Origin: Treponema sp.
GTDB lineage: Bacteria; Spirochaetota; Spirochaetia; Treponematales; Treponemataceae
Assembly: GCA_017940005.1 (NCBI GenBank)
Contig: JAGAZO010000020.1
Coordinates: forward strand, 62,001 to 126,000
DNA length: 64,000 nucleotides
Direction: 5' to 3'
Positions 9,186 to 17,348 of the stretch are shown here, one piece after another. Below the pieces are notes generated by a model that was given only the letters and a program-made list of their open reading frames with translations, was not told where the DNA came from and made no database searches. The first letter of the stretch is position 1. Every line of letters begins with the position of its first letter. A program made the translations under genes and the position numbers.

Positions 9186-9221
9186 TTGTTAAATTTTAAA
9201 GATATATATATAATTATCGTT
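9186..9221 (+). promoter_or_regulatory. Promoter abutting the thioesterase start
   Basis: TTGTTA (9186-9191), 17 nt, TATAAT (9209-9214) and then only 7 nt to the ATG at 9222. No Shine-Dalgarno sequence is visible. Confidence 0.65.
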
Positions 9222-9620
9222 ATGGAATACACGGAAACTATTGAAACGATTGTGCAAAATAATCCGTTCATGCGCTATAATCATATCTGTGCAGGAAATG
9301 TTAAACGCGATGCGGCAGAAACATATCTTGACATTACAAAAGAGTCGCTCAACATATATGGCATGGTGCACGGCGGAGCACTCTATACTGTTGCCGACTG
9401 TTGCGCGGGCATGACAGCACGCACTGACGGACGCACCTATGTAACGCAATCGTCGGCAGTACAATTCATCCGCAATGTCCATGAGGGACGCATTACTGCA
9501 CGGGGAAAAATTATGCATCGCGGAAAATATACAGCAATCGTCAATGTCATCATCACTGATGAACGAGATACGCTTTTATTTTCAAGCACATTCACTATGT
9601 TTTGCACTTCAAATGCCTAG
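9222..9620 (+). CDS. PaaI-type hotdog thioesterase
   Basis: This 132-residue protein is a single hotdog-fold domain of the PaaI/YbgC-like acyl-CoA thioesterase group. The motif YGMVHGGALYTVADCCAGM (about residues 45-63) holds the conserved HGG and the helix facing the active site. The substrate is unknown; family members hydrolyse aryl- or acyl-CoA thioesters. I chose the ATG at 9222 because a complete promoter occupies the preceding 36 nt, which excludes the longer reading from 9174. It is a single-gene unit that converges on yicC. Confidence 0.88.
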   Translation: MEYTETIETIVQNNPFMRYNHICAGNVKRDAAETYLDITKESLNIYGMVHGGALYTVADCCAGMTARTDGRTYVTQSSAVQFIRNVHEGRITARGKIMHRGKYTAIVNVIITDERDTLLFSSTFTMFCTSNA

Positions 9621-9726
9621 TCTTTCACTACATGCAACTGCTAACGTTTTTCATGCCGCAACACAGCAATAAGCCCAATGTTCGCATAGACAGTAGTTCT
9701 CTACTCCCATACAAAATGGCAATTCC

Positions 9727-10590
9727 CTACTCCACGTTCCTTGCCTGCTCGCGAATATTTTCGAGCGCGTCTTTTGCACTGATAACAGCAGCTCCGACTT
9801 CTGCAAACTGATTTTTGCTGCCGATTGTGTTTATCTCGCGGTTTATTTCCTGACACAAAAAATCAATCTTTTTGCCGGGAGTCGCATTCTGCATTTCCGC
9901 GCGAAGAGCAGCGAGATGACTTTGCAAACGTACGATTTCCTCATTGATTGTGTACTTTACGAGCATTGCCGCAGTTTCTGTCATAATGCGATTTTCATCG
10001 ACATGCGAGCCGACAAGCTCCGTGAACTTTTGCACAAGCTGCTCTTTGAAAAAAGATTCCATCTTCGGCTGCCATGATTTAAAAAATGACGCGCACTCGT
10101 CAAGTTGTTTTAATTTTGCAAGCAGGTCGCGCTGCAAATTTGCGCCCTCGCGCGCACGGTCAGAGCAAAATAAATCAAGCGCCTCTGAAAACGGCGGCAA
10201 AATCATGTGCCAGTATTTTTCAATGTCGCATGCACGCTCCACCACAAGCACGCCCTGCTGCGCCACAATGAGCGCAAGCGGCACGTCGTCGCTTTTTCCG
10301 AGCGCGCGCGCAATCTCTGCAATAGCATCGCTGTACGCGCGGGCTGCGTTCACGTCCGCGCTCACCGTTTCTTGCACGCGTGTTTCTTTTACGCGCACAT
10401 ATACGTCAACTTTGCCGCGCGTCACTTTTTGACAGACAAGCGCGCGCAGCTTTTGCTCAAGCTGATTGAGATGCGGCGGCACATTCACCGTCAAATCTAA
10501 AAACCGCGCGTTTACCGATTTTATTTCAACACAAACAACTGCGCTCTCAAGCGCTGCTTCCCTGTATGCATAGCCTGTCATGCTCGTCAT
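9727..10590 (-). CDS. YicC family endoribonuclease
   Basis: YicC proteins are conserved bacterial endoribonucleases; in E. coli YicC takes part in decay of the small RNA RyhB. The 287 residues have the family hallmarks. These are the N-terminal SMTGYAYRE, then VEIKSVNARFLDLTVNVPP near residue 30, and the C-terminal GKKIDFLCQEINREINTIGSKN near 245. The ATG at 10590 is preceded by a promoter whose -10 ends 7 nt away. The gene is transcribed leftward, converging on the thioesterase gene. Confidence 0.93.
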   Translation of the reverse strand: MTSMTGYAYREAALESAVVCVEIKSVNARFLDLTVNVPPHLNQLEQKLRALVCQKVTRGKVDVYVRVKETRVQETVSADVNAARAYSDAIAEIARALGKSDDVPLALIVAQQGVLVVERACDIEKYWHMILPPFSEALDLFCSDRAREGANLQRDLLAKLKQLDECASFFKSWQPKMESFFKEQLVQKFTELVGSHVDENRIMTETAAMLVKYTINEEIVRLQSHLAALRAEMQNATPGKKIDFLCQEINREINTIGSKNQFAEVGAAVISAKDALENIREQARNVE

Positions 10591-10627
10591 AATGCATAGT
10601 ATACTTTGCTTGCCAAGCGCGTGTAAA
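10591..10627 (-). promoter_or_regulatory. Promoter abutting the yicC start
   Basis: On the minus strand TTTACA (10622-10627), an 18-nt spacer and TATACT (10598-10603) end 7 nt before the ATG. No Shine-Dalgarno sequence is seen. Confidence 0.65.
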
Positions 10628-10646
10628 GCATGCATATTGCATCACG

Positions 10647-12131
10647 CTATGCGGTCACTTCCTCATATACTGCTTTGCCAAGCTGCCAATTGTCGCCTGC
10701 ACCCATCGTCACAAAAAGTATGCCATTTGGAAAATCATTTGAGGAGCCAAGCTCTGCAAGCACAAAATCTTTTGCATCTTTCCATTCTTCAAAATACTGC
10801 ACATTGCCGTGCCGCTTCTTTACCTCGTCAAAAAGCGTTTTACCCGTAACGCTGGCAGCTGCTGCATTTTCGCGCGCGGAAGCGTATATTTTATGAAGGA
10901 TTACTTCGTCCGCGTTTTCAAATGAAGCAGCAAATTCTTCGAGCAATGCTGCTGTTCTCGTGTATGTATGCGACATAAAATCAACGATAATTTTTCTGCC
11001 TTGATAAAACTCGCGATAACCTGCAAGCGTCGTTTTTATCGCCGTCGGGTGATGTGCGTAATCGTCTATAAAGATGACATCGTTTCCGCTCACTGTTTTT
11101 CGCCCGAGCACTTCGCTCCGCCGCTTTCCGCCACGGAAAAGCGCAATGCCAGCTTTAAGCTTTTCCGTGTACACGCGCACATCTTTTCTATCTATTTTGA
11201 GAAGCTCGCACGAAAGCGCAAGCGCGGCGACGGCATCAAGAACTTCGTGCTTTCCCGGAACATACAGCGAAAACTCGCCGAGCGCGCCGACAGTAAAATG
11301 CTGCGCGCCGTCTGCAATATTTCCAAACGTCACGCGATAGTCGCCAGAAACCGCTTCGCCGTAAGGAATGAGCACGATGTCTTTTCGCTTCTCTTTTGCA
11401 AACAAAGCAGTTTCTGCAGCCCCCTTGTCGTCCGCGCAATACATGAGCGTGCCGTTTTGCGGCAACTTGCAGATGTATTCGATGAATGCATTTTGAATTG
11501 CTTCATATGTCGGGAAAAAATCTTGATGATCGCTTTCAACGCTCGTTAAAAGTATCTTTTGCGGAAAGAACGATAAAAAGTGATTTTGATACTCGCACGT
11601 TTCTGCAACAAAATAATTGCGCGCGTTTTTTTTGCCAAACTGCGCTGTCGTGAGCGTGCACGAATCGGCAAATGACGAGATGACAGAACCTGCGAGCACT
11701 TGAGCAGGCACATCAAGCTGTGAAAGAATAGAGCCTGCAAGACCTGCCGTGCTCGTTTTGCCGTGAACGCCGCAAATGCCCACGCTATACGATTCGCGTG
11801 AAAGCGCACCAAGCGCTTCTGTATACAGCATGCACGGGAGATTCAGTTTTGTCGCCGCAATCAAATCGGGATTTGTCGCAACATTATACGCAGATGAATA
11901 AATGACAAGCGCAATATCGCGCGAAATATTTTTTTCGGAAAACGGCTTCGCGCAAAGCCCCAGCTTTTCAAGGATTGCATCAGTGTAAAACCGTTCTGCA
12001 ACGTCGCTTCCAGTGATGAGCGCACCGCGCGCATGCAAAAGCTCAACAAGCGCCGCCATGCCGGTGCCCTTTATGCCAACAAAGTGAACGCGCAAATGTG
12101 AAAAATCTTTTGGAAAAGAAACTGCTTGCAT
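10647..12131 (-). CDS. murC: UDP-N-acetylmuramate--L-alanine ligase MurC
   Basis: MurC adds L-alanine to UDP-MurNAc, the first peptide step of peptidoglycan synthesis in the cytoplasm. The 494-residue protein has the N-terminal Rossmann motif VHFVGIKGTGMAAL (about 14-27) and the ATP P-loop GICGVHGKTSTAGLAG (about 117-132). The central GDYRV/GKHEV region and the C-terminal DDYAHHPTAIKTTL (about 349) complete it. The related ligase Mpl shares these motifs, but no recycling genes are nearby, so MurC is the likelier call. A promoter ends 6 nt before the ATG. Confidence 0.88.
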   Translation of the reverse strand: MQAVSFPKDFSHLRVHFVGIKGTGMAALVELLHARGALITGSDVAERFYTDAILEKLGLCAKPFSEKNISRDIALVIYSSAYNVATNPDLIAATKLNLPCMLYTEALGALSRESYSVGICGVHGKTSTAGLAGSILSQLDVPAQVLAGSVISSFADSCTLTTAQFGKKNARNYFVAETCEYQNHFLSFFPQKILLTSVESDHQDFFPTYEAIQNAFIEYICKLPQNGTLMYCADDKGAAETALFAKEKRKDIVLIPYGEAVSGDYRVTFGNIADGAQHFTVGALGEFSLYVPGKHEVLDAVAALALSCELLKIDRKDVRVYTEKLKAGIALFRGGKRRSEVLGRKTVSGNDVIFIDDYAHHPTAIKTTLAGYREFYQGRKIIVDFMSHTYTRTAALLEEFAASFENADEVILHKIYASARENAAAASVTGKTLFDEVKKRHGNVQYFEEWKDAKDFVLAELGSSNDFPNGILFVTMGAGDNWQLGKAVYEEVTA

Positions 12132-12166
12132 ACGTACAGTGTATCACTTTGCATTGCGTGCAACAA
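12132..12166 (-). promoter_or_regulatory. Promoter abutting the murC start
   Basis: On the minus strand TTGTTG (12161-12166), a 17-nt spacer and TACACT (12138-12143) end 6 nt before the ATG. No Shine-Dalgarno sequence is visible. Confidence 0.6.
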
Positions 12167-12195
12167 GGCGCAAGTGCAGAAGAAGCACTCGCACG

Positions 12196-12591
12196 CTACG
12201 CCGTTTCCACGCCTTCTTTTTTTGCAAGCATTTTAAGCTTTTTATCTTTTGTTAGAAGCAGCGCGCTGTTGCGGCGGGCAAGCGTAAAATAAAACATGTT
12301 GTATATAGAATGCTTGAGACGGTTCCCTTCGTGCAATGATTCAACTGCGTTCTCGCCGCAATCGATAAACAGGTCTACATACTGAAGCGCAAGCACAAGC
12401 GTTGTCTGCGCGTCGCGCTCTGAAACAAAACCACCCTGCACATATTTCCACAGCACGTTTGAAACTTCTGCAATATACAGATGCGGCGCGTACACAACAT
12501 CTGCCTGCTCTACGAGCGAGCGCATTTTTTCTGACTCCGCGCCGTTGAACGCTATTTCAAACGCGGCGCTTGCATCGAGCACGCAGTTCAT
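12196..12591 (-). CDS. VapC-type PIN-domain toxin
   Basis: This 131-residue protein has the PIN-domain pattern of VapC ribonuclease toxins, which usually cleave tRNA or rRNA in a magnesium-dependent way. The first acidic residue is in NCVLDASAAFE (Asp6). The second is a glutamate in IAEVSNVLWK (about 42). A third region LYNMFYFTLARR and LLLTKDKKLKMLA supplies the later acidic and polar residues. The third canonical aspartate, usually in a D-x-x-Y/W context, is here replaced by SIYNMFY, so activity should be tested. Its ATG overlaps the antitoxin stop by 4 nt (ATGA), indicating translational coupling. Confidence 0.85.
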   Translation of the reverse strand: MNCVLDASAAFEIAFNGAESEKMRSLVEQADVVYAPHLYIAEVSNVLWKYVQGGFVSERDAQTTLVLALQYVDLFIDCGENAVESLHEGNRLKHSIYNMFYFTLARRNSALLLTKDKKLKMLAKKEGVETA

Positions 12592-12836
12592 CTGCTTCTG
12601 TCCTCACTGACAAGTGATTCTGGAGACGGAGCATTTTTTGGCAAAACGAGCGCGAGCGTTTTTGTTTCTTCGAGCGCATGAATGCGTTTTGCTTTTTTTG
12701 CGTCTACGCTGCCATCAAAACTTTGCTGCAACAGCGCAAGCGTTTGCTGCGCAATGCTGCGGTTTTCGCTTGCCGCAACTCGTGCAATCGTTTCATACAG
12801 CAACGTGGGACAGTTGCGTACTTGAAGAAGCGGCAT
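12588..12836 (-). CDS. VapB/FitA-like antitoxin
   Basis: This 82-residue protein lies directly upstream of the PIN toxin gene and overlaps it by 4 nt. Residues 1-40 look like a ribbon-helix-helix DNA-binding domain: a short strand (MPLLQVRN) followed by two helices with a FitA-like serine-isoleucine-alanine turn. The C-terminal part should bind and inhibit the toxin. I chose the ATG at 12836 because AGGAGG lies upstream at good spacing; a longer start at 12863 would cross the promoter -10. It is expected to repress its own promoter at 12870-12898. Confidence 0.8.
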   Translation of the reverse strand: MPLLQVRNCPTLLYETIARVAASENRSIAQQTLALLQQSFDGSVDAKKAKRIHALEETKTLALVLPKNAPSPESLVSEDRSR

Positions 12837-12869
12837 AGGCACCTCCTGCAAAACTCTTCTCATGCATAT

Positions 12870-12898
12870 ATTTTACTGCATTTTGCATACAATGTCAA
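12870..12898 (-). promoter_or_regulatory. Promoter of the vapBC operon
   Basis: A near-consensus sigma-70 site on the minus strand: TTGACA (12893-12898), a 17-nt spacer and TAAAAT (12870-12875). Repeated TGCAT/ATGCA words around the -10 could be antitoxin binding sites. Confidence 0.75.
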
Positions 12899-12902
12899 GA
12901 GA

Positions 12903-12937
12903 TGTCAACTTTTTTTTATTATGCTATACTCTCCTGC
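12903..12937 (+). promoter_or_regulatory. Promoter abutting the folC start
   Basis: TATACT (12925-12930) ends 7 nt before the ATG. The -35 is weak (TGTCAA at 12903-12908). It shares a 101-bp intergenic region with the divergent vapBC promoter. Confidence 0.5.
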
Positions 12938-14599
12938 ATGATTAACTGCATTCAAAAAACGCTCGCGCTACTCTGCGAAAAATCTGTGTCAGTGCGCGCG
13001 TTTGAAAACTGGCTCGACACGTTTTTGAACTTTGAAAAACTGCCGCAAAAACACCTGTTCTGGCTCGACACGATGCAGCTTTTGTGCGAGCGGCTCGGTC
13101 ATCCTGAAAACTCCGCGCCGTGCTTTCACGTTGCCGGCTCAAAAGGCAAAGGCTCTGTGTCCACGATGATTGCGTGCATTTTGGAAGAAGCGGGATATGC
13201 TGTCGGGCTGTACACGTCGCCGCACATCGCAGATTTCCGCGAGCGTGTAAGCACGCCGCACGGATTTTTTGACAGCAGCGTCTACGATGATGCCGCAAGC
13301 GAGCTTATGGCGTGCGTCTCGTCGCTCGGTGAAGACAGCCCTACGCGGCAGGTAACGTGGTTTGAGCTTGTGACGCTGTACGCGTTCCTCTGCTTCCGCC
13401 GCGCACCGGTTGACTATGCCGTGTACGAGGTGGGAATGGGCGGCCGCCTTGACGCGACAAACGTCGTCACGCCGCGTACATGCTGCATCACTGCGATAGA
13501 GCGTGAGCACACGGAATACCTCGGCGACACGCTTGAAAAAATCGCAGCGGAAAAAGCGGGCATCATAAAAGCGGGCGTTCCTGTGATTGTCGCCGCGCAA
13601 AAAAACGCGGCAGTGCGCGACGTGTTTGAAAAAAAAGCAACGGAATGTGGTAGTTCGTGCATTTTTGTAGACGACCTCACAACGTTTCTAGAGTATTCGT
13701 ACATCGAGCGCAATGCCGACAGCCCCGATGCGACAGATGCAGAAGGCAACTTGACAGACACAGATGGCAACCACGCAGACAGAATGTCAGGGAGACGGCG
13801 AGAAAGGCGCATCACACATTCGGCACGCGGTTGCACGTTTTCCGCCGCTTCTGCGCCTACTGATTCGGCAGACGATGACCGAGCAAACGGCGGTTCGGTC
13901 GGCACTGGAGGCACAATACAAACGCGGCATGGGCGCGCAGCACCTTTGTCAAATGGTCGCATGTTTTGCAATGTAAAGTCGGTAGACAGAATGTGGTCGC
14001 TGCCCGCCATGCGCCTTTCGTTTGAAAGCCCGCTCTTTTCGCGCCGCATCACAACGACACTGCGCCTGCTCGGAGAGGCGCAAGCGCGCAACGCGGTGCA
14101 AGCGGCACTTGCGGTAAAAACTGCCCTCCCCGACATCTCCGAACGTGCAATAGAGCGCGGGCTTTCGCGCGCTGCCCTTCCCGCCCGATTTGAGCTAGTG
14201 TCACAGGGCGCATCGCTTCCGACAGTTGTCTACGACGGCGCGCACACGGTAAACAGCATCGAAAGCACCATCAAAACGCTGAAAGCAGTGTTTCCCAACG
14301 CTCCGCGCCATGCGCTTTTTGCGTGCGGAGCTGACAAACGCGTTGACGACATTGCGCCGCTTTTTAGCGACGCGTTTGAACAAATCACCGTGACAACGCC
14401 GGGCACGGCAAAGCAGAGTGACCTTGCGGGCGCAGAACGCGCATTCAAAAATGCACACGTTCCGTGCGAATGTATGAGCGATTTTGAAGCGGCGGTGCGC
14501 GCTTCGTTCGCCCGTGTTCAAAGCAACGGAGCCGTGCTACTTGTGGTTGGCTCGTTCTATCTTGTGGCAGATGTAAAAAAAATTGCATTGAACCTGTAG
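12938..14599 (+). CDS. folC: Folylpolyglutamate / dihydrofolate synthase FolC
   Basis: FolC adds glutamate to folates and may also make dihydrofolate from dihydropteroate. The protein has the Mur-ligase fold: P-loop VAGSKGKGSVST (66-76), YTSPHIADFRERV (92-104), and the metal/substrate motif EVGMGGRLDATNVV (164-177). The IEREHTEYLGDTLEKIAAEKAGIIK block (188-211) and C-terminal VVYDGAHTVNS (430-440) follow. At 553 residues it is about 100 longer than usual. The excess is an insert at about residues 258-350, rich in Asp, Gly, Ser, Thr and Arg. The ATG at 12938 lies 7 nt after a TATACT box (12925-12930); no Shine-Dalgarno sequence is present. Confidence 0.92.
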   Translation: MINCIQKTLALLCEKSVSVRAFENWLDTFLNFEKLPQKHLFWLDTMQLLCERLGHPENSAPCFHVAGSKGKGSVSTMIACILEEAGYAVGLYTSPHIADFRERVSTPHGFFDSSVYDDAASELMACVSSLGEDSPTRQVTWFELVTLYAFLCFRRAPVDYAVYEVGMGGRLDATNVVTPRTCCITAIEREHTEYLGDTLEKIAAEKAGIIKAGVPVIVAAQKNAAVRDVFEKKATECGSSCIFVDDLTTFLEYSYIERNADSPDATDAEGNLTDTDGNHADRMSGRRRERRITHSARGCTFSAASAPTDSADDDRANGGSVGTGGTIQTRHGRAAPLSNGRMFCNVKSVDRMWSLPAMRLSFESPLFSRRITTTLRLLGEAQARNAVQAALAVKTALPDISERAIERGLSRAALPARFELVSQGASLPTVVYDGAHTVNSIESTIKTLKAVFPNAPRHALFACGADKRVDDIAPLFSDAFEQITVTTPGTAKQSDLAGAERAFKNAHVPCECMSDFEAAVRASFARVQSNGAVLLVVGSFYLVADVKKIALNL

Positions 14600-14784
14600 C
14601 AAACGGTTGGAAAAGCCGCACTTTGCAGGAGAACGCCGCGCCGCCTTGCCGCGCGAGCAGCGCGGACGTTTATACTCATTTTTTTAACTAAAAATAGTTG
14701 TAAAAATAGTCCACATACAGTACCTTTTTGAATGATTAGCATCACAAGAACTCGCAGATACATGCGAAGCGACAGGAGGAATGT

Positions 14785-15324
14785 ATGGCGCGGCCGACAA
14801 CAAAATCAGACTTGCTGCACGCGGCAGACGACAAGTACAAAGCGTTGAACGAACTCATCTCAAAGCTCTCCGACGAGGAGTTGCGTGCGCCGTTTGATTT
14901 TTCAAATGACGAAAAGAAAAAAGAAGCGCATTGGCGCAGGGACAAAAATCTGCGGGACATTGCAATCCACCTGTACGAGTGGCATCAGCTCATGCTCAAC
15001 TGGGTGCACGCACATCAAAACGGCATAGACGCGCCGTTTCTTCCCAAGGCATATAATTGGAAAACGTATGGCGACATGAATGTCGCATTTTGGCAAAAGC
15101 ATCAGCATACCTCGTTGGAACGAGCGACGGCGCTGCTGGACAAATCGCACGAAGCTGTTTTGCGGCTGGCAGAAACATTCACCAACGAAGAGCTGTTTTC
15201 TAAAGGCGCATACGCGTGGACAGGCGGAACCACGCTCGGCTCGTATTTTGTCAGCACAACGTCAAGCCATTATGATTGGGCCATAAAAAAAATAAAGGCG
15301 CATAAAAAGAATTGCAAAAAATAA
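14785..15324 (+). CDS. ClbS/DfsB family protein (DUF1706-like)
   Basis: This 179-residue protein resembles the ClbS/DfsB family, four-helix-bundle proteins related to DinB. ClbS in E. coli is a hydrolase that protects against colibactin, but most family members have no proven role. Family-typical segments are TKSDLLHAADDKYKALNELI (3-22), the histidine-containing RDIAIHLYEWHQLMLNW (about 57-73), KAYNWKTYGDMN and the C-terminal WAIKKIKAHKK. AGGAGG lies 6 nt before the ATG. It is a single gene between folC and an AT-rich membrane protein. Confidence 0.85.
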   Translation: MARPTTKSDLLHAADDKYKALNELISKLSDEELRAPFDFSNDEKKKEAHWRRDKNLRDIAIHLYEWHQLMLNWVHAHQNGIDAPFLPKAYNWKTYGDMNVAFWQKHQHTSLERATALLDKSHEAVLRLAETFTNEELFSKGAYAWTGGTTLGSYFVSTTSSHYDWAIKKIKAHKKNCKK

Positions 15325-15358
15325 TTTCGGAAAAGGCTGCGGCACATGTGATACTGCC

Positions 15359-15420
15359 ATAGGTGATTTCCACAATGACGTGGGCACCTATCTGAACAGA
15401 TGCAAAGCGGAGGGAGCCGC
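15359..15420 (+). other. Structured leader before the AT-rich membrane gene
   Basis: Outer arms ATAGGTG (15359-15365) and CACCTAT (15385-15391) enclose an inner CCAC/GTGG stem. A second small hairpin GCGG/CCGC spans 15407-15420. No known riboswitch is recognised. Confidence 0.35.
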
Positions 15421-15441
15421 TCACAAATTGGGGTAAAAAAG

Positions 15442-15801
15442 ATGAAAAATAAAAAGCGATTTTCGGTATACTTTTTGGTTTTGTTAGTTATAAATGCTGG
15501 CATCAGTCTGTATTTCTTTTTTGTTTCTGGAGAGGATGATAAACATATATATATTTTGTTTTTTAATATTGCAGCTTTTATAGCTTTCTTTTTTCTTTTT
15601 GGATTTATCCATTTCTATAAGAAAAGTATTCCTCATGTGCACATAGAAATCGCTTTCTTCATAATGTCAATTTTTACTTTATTGGGGACATTGTTTTTTT
15701 TTAAGGATGGAGAAGCTTTTGATTTGATGCCTATGACAATATATAATGGTGTTTTTCTGTCATCATTCTATCATATTGATTGGAAGAGAGACATAAAATG
15801 A
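15442..15801 (+). CDS. Small AT-rich membrane protein
   Basis: I do not recognise this 119-residue protein. It has a lysine/arginine-rich start and four hydrophobic segments (about residues 8-25, 35-55, 68-90 and 95-108), so it is an integral inner-membrane protein. Its DNA is far richer in A and T than the neighbours and uses AAA, TTT and ATA codons heavily, suggesting acquisition from another source. GGGGT lies about 10 nt before the ATG. The gene follows a structured leader and has no functional partners nearby. Confidence 0.65.
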   Translation: MKNKKRFSVYFLVLLVINAGISLYFFFVSGEDDKHIYILFFNIAAFIAFFFLFGFIHFYKKSIPHVHIEIAFFIMSIFTLLGTLFFFKDGEAFDLMPMTIYNGVFLSSFYHIDWKRDIK

Positions 15802-15848
15802 CCGAGAAAGAAAAATAAAGAGCTGTCTTTATACTGTCGTTCCCCAAC

Positions 15849-15962
15849 TTTCGCAGTGCAAAAAAATATTTTCGCACTGCCAAAAAATATTTTCACAGTG
15901 CGAAACTGGCGCAATTTTCGCATAAAAATAGCAGCATTGCCGCGTTAAAAATGCAATGCTGC
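15849..15962. repeat. Cluster of overlapping inverted repeats
   Basis: In the space between two convergent genes, TTTCGCACTG (15870-15879) can pair downstream with CAGTGCGAAA (15896-15905). Alternatively its core GCACTGC pairs upstream with GCAGTGC (15853-15859). Both loops contain A-runs running into TATTTT. A separate 9-bp hairpin, GCAGCATTG (15931-15939) with CAATGCTGC (15954-15962), follows. These may act as terminators. Confidence 0.6.
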
Positions 15963-16058
15963 CCATGCAATTTGTGCGAATGCGCTGCCATTCAAAAGAA
16001 TCACAGCAGCTCGCGCTTAATAAATATAAGGTTGTCCTTCAGTTCTTTTGTCACTCCC

Positions 16059-17231
16059 CTACACCACCACGCGCGGCACGCGTTTTGAAACGCTCGTCAC
16101 AATCTCGTACGGAATGGTGCCCGCTATTTTTGCGATGTCTGCTGCATCGTGGAGCGCGCCGCTTTCGCTCGGTCCAAAGATGACCGCTGTGTCCCATCGA
16201 CGCACGCCGCTGTCACATCCGAGTGCTACCATGCACTGGTCCATGCAGATGCGCCCCACGACGGGAAACAGCTTTCCGTTGATTGCGACATGCAGCCGTT
16301 CATTTTTGCCCTGCGCATCCTCATGCGTGCAGTCGGGCGAAAGGCGGCGAAAAAGTCCATCGGCATAGCCTATCGGGAGCACTGCAATGTCAGTGTCGCG
16401 CGCCGCTTTCCACGTGCGCCCGTAGGAAACGCACTGCCCCGCGTAAAAGCGGCGTATCGCGCTCACCTGCGTTTGGAGCGCCATCACCGGCTTCAGCACC
16501 TGTCCGCGGGACGCAACAGCGGCGCGGTCTGCTTCCCCGCCGTAGTAGCCGTATGCCGCAATGCCCACGCGCACCATGTCGAGCTGCATGTCAGGCCGCG
16601 TGCATGTCGCCGCCGATGACGCGCAGTGGCGCACGCCAGAATTCACGCCCGCGTCTGCAATCGATTGCACGGCGCGTAAAAAATCTGAAAACTGACGCTC
16701 CGTGTATGCGCGCGCATCTGCTGACGCCTCGTCGCTTGATGCAAAATGTGTGCACGTTCCTGCAAGCGCAAGGTGCGGAAACGCGGCAATCTTTTGTGCG
16801 AGCGATGCCGCCTCGTCAACCGCGCAGCCGAGCCGTCCCATGCCGGTGTCTACTGCAAGGTGCACGGCGATTTTTTTTTGAGCGCGCGCGGCAGCTGTTT
16901 CAAACTGCGCAATGTAGTCGCTGTCGCACACAAACGGCGAAAGCTCGTGCTGCACGGCAAGCGGCATCTCGTCTTCGGTGCACAAGCTCAAAAGCAGAAT
17001 CGGGCACGCAATGCCGTTTTCACGCAGCTCAATTCCCTCGTCAACAGTTGCAACGGCAACGCACGCCGCGCCTGTTTCAAGCGCTGTCCTCGCCGCAGTC
17101 ACTGCGCCTGTGCCGTAGCCGTTCGCCTTTACCGCCACGCACAGCTTTACAGACGGACGCAAAAACGAACCGACCGTTTTTAAGTTGTGAATGAGATTGT
17201 CTTTGTAAATAAGCGCGCGCGTGCTTCTCAT
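16059..17231 (-). CDS. alr: Alanine racemase
   Basis: Alr interconverts L- and D-alanine, supplying D-alanine for peptidoglycan. The 390-residue fold-type III PLP enzyme has the cofactor lysine in VAVKANGYGTG (Lys35), GMGRLGC near residue 135, MVRVGIAAYGYY near 220, and the catalytic tyrosine in CVSYGRTW (about 268). DQCMVAL occurs near 335 as in other Alr proteins. The promoter at 17238-17266 ends 6 nt before the ATG. It is a single gene, converging on the membrane protein gene. Confidence 0.95.
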   Translation of the reverse strand: MRSTRALIYKDNLIHNLKTVGSFLRPSVKLCVAVKANGYGTGAVTAARTALETGAACVAVATVDEGIELRENGIACPILLLSLCTEDEMPLAVQHELSPFVCDSDYIAQFETAAARAQKKIAVHLAVDTGMGRLGCAVDEAASLAQKIAAFPHLALAGTCTHFASSDEASADARAYTERQFSDFLRAVQSIADAGVNSGVRHCASSAATCTRPDMQLDMVRVGIAAYGYYGGEADRAAVASRGQVLKPVMALQTQVSAIRRFYAGQCVSYGRTWKAARDTDIAVLPIGYADGLFRRLSPDCTHEDAQGKNERLHVAINGKLFPVVGRICMDQCMVALGCDSGVRRWDTAVIFGPSESGALHDAADIAKIAGTIPYEIVTSVSKRVPRVVV

Positions 17232-17266
17232 GCCGCTATTGTAGTTTCATCGCGAGCTTTTGTAAA
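17232..17266 (-). promoter_or_regulatory. Promoter abutting the alr start
   Basis: On the minus strand TTTACA (17261-17266), a 17-nt spacer and TACAAT (17238-17243) end 6 nt before the ATG. No Shine-Dalgarno sequence is visible. Confidence 0.7.
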
Positions 17267-17348
17267 GCGAGTAAGTAGTATATTTTTTATAACTTTCTGT
17301 TGCTGTTTTTGTTGTAAATGTATATACTACCACGATAGGTCAAAGAGT

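Noticed and set aside
13414..14136. 240-codon open frame antisense to folC
   Set aside because: It mirrors the GC-rich folC coding sequence and its insert; no start signals.
16283..17194. 303-codon open frame antisense to alr
   Set aside because: The arginine/serine-rich translation reflects the GC-rich third positions of alr on the other strand. No ribosome site or family match.
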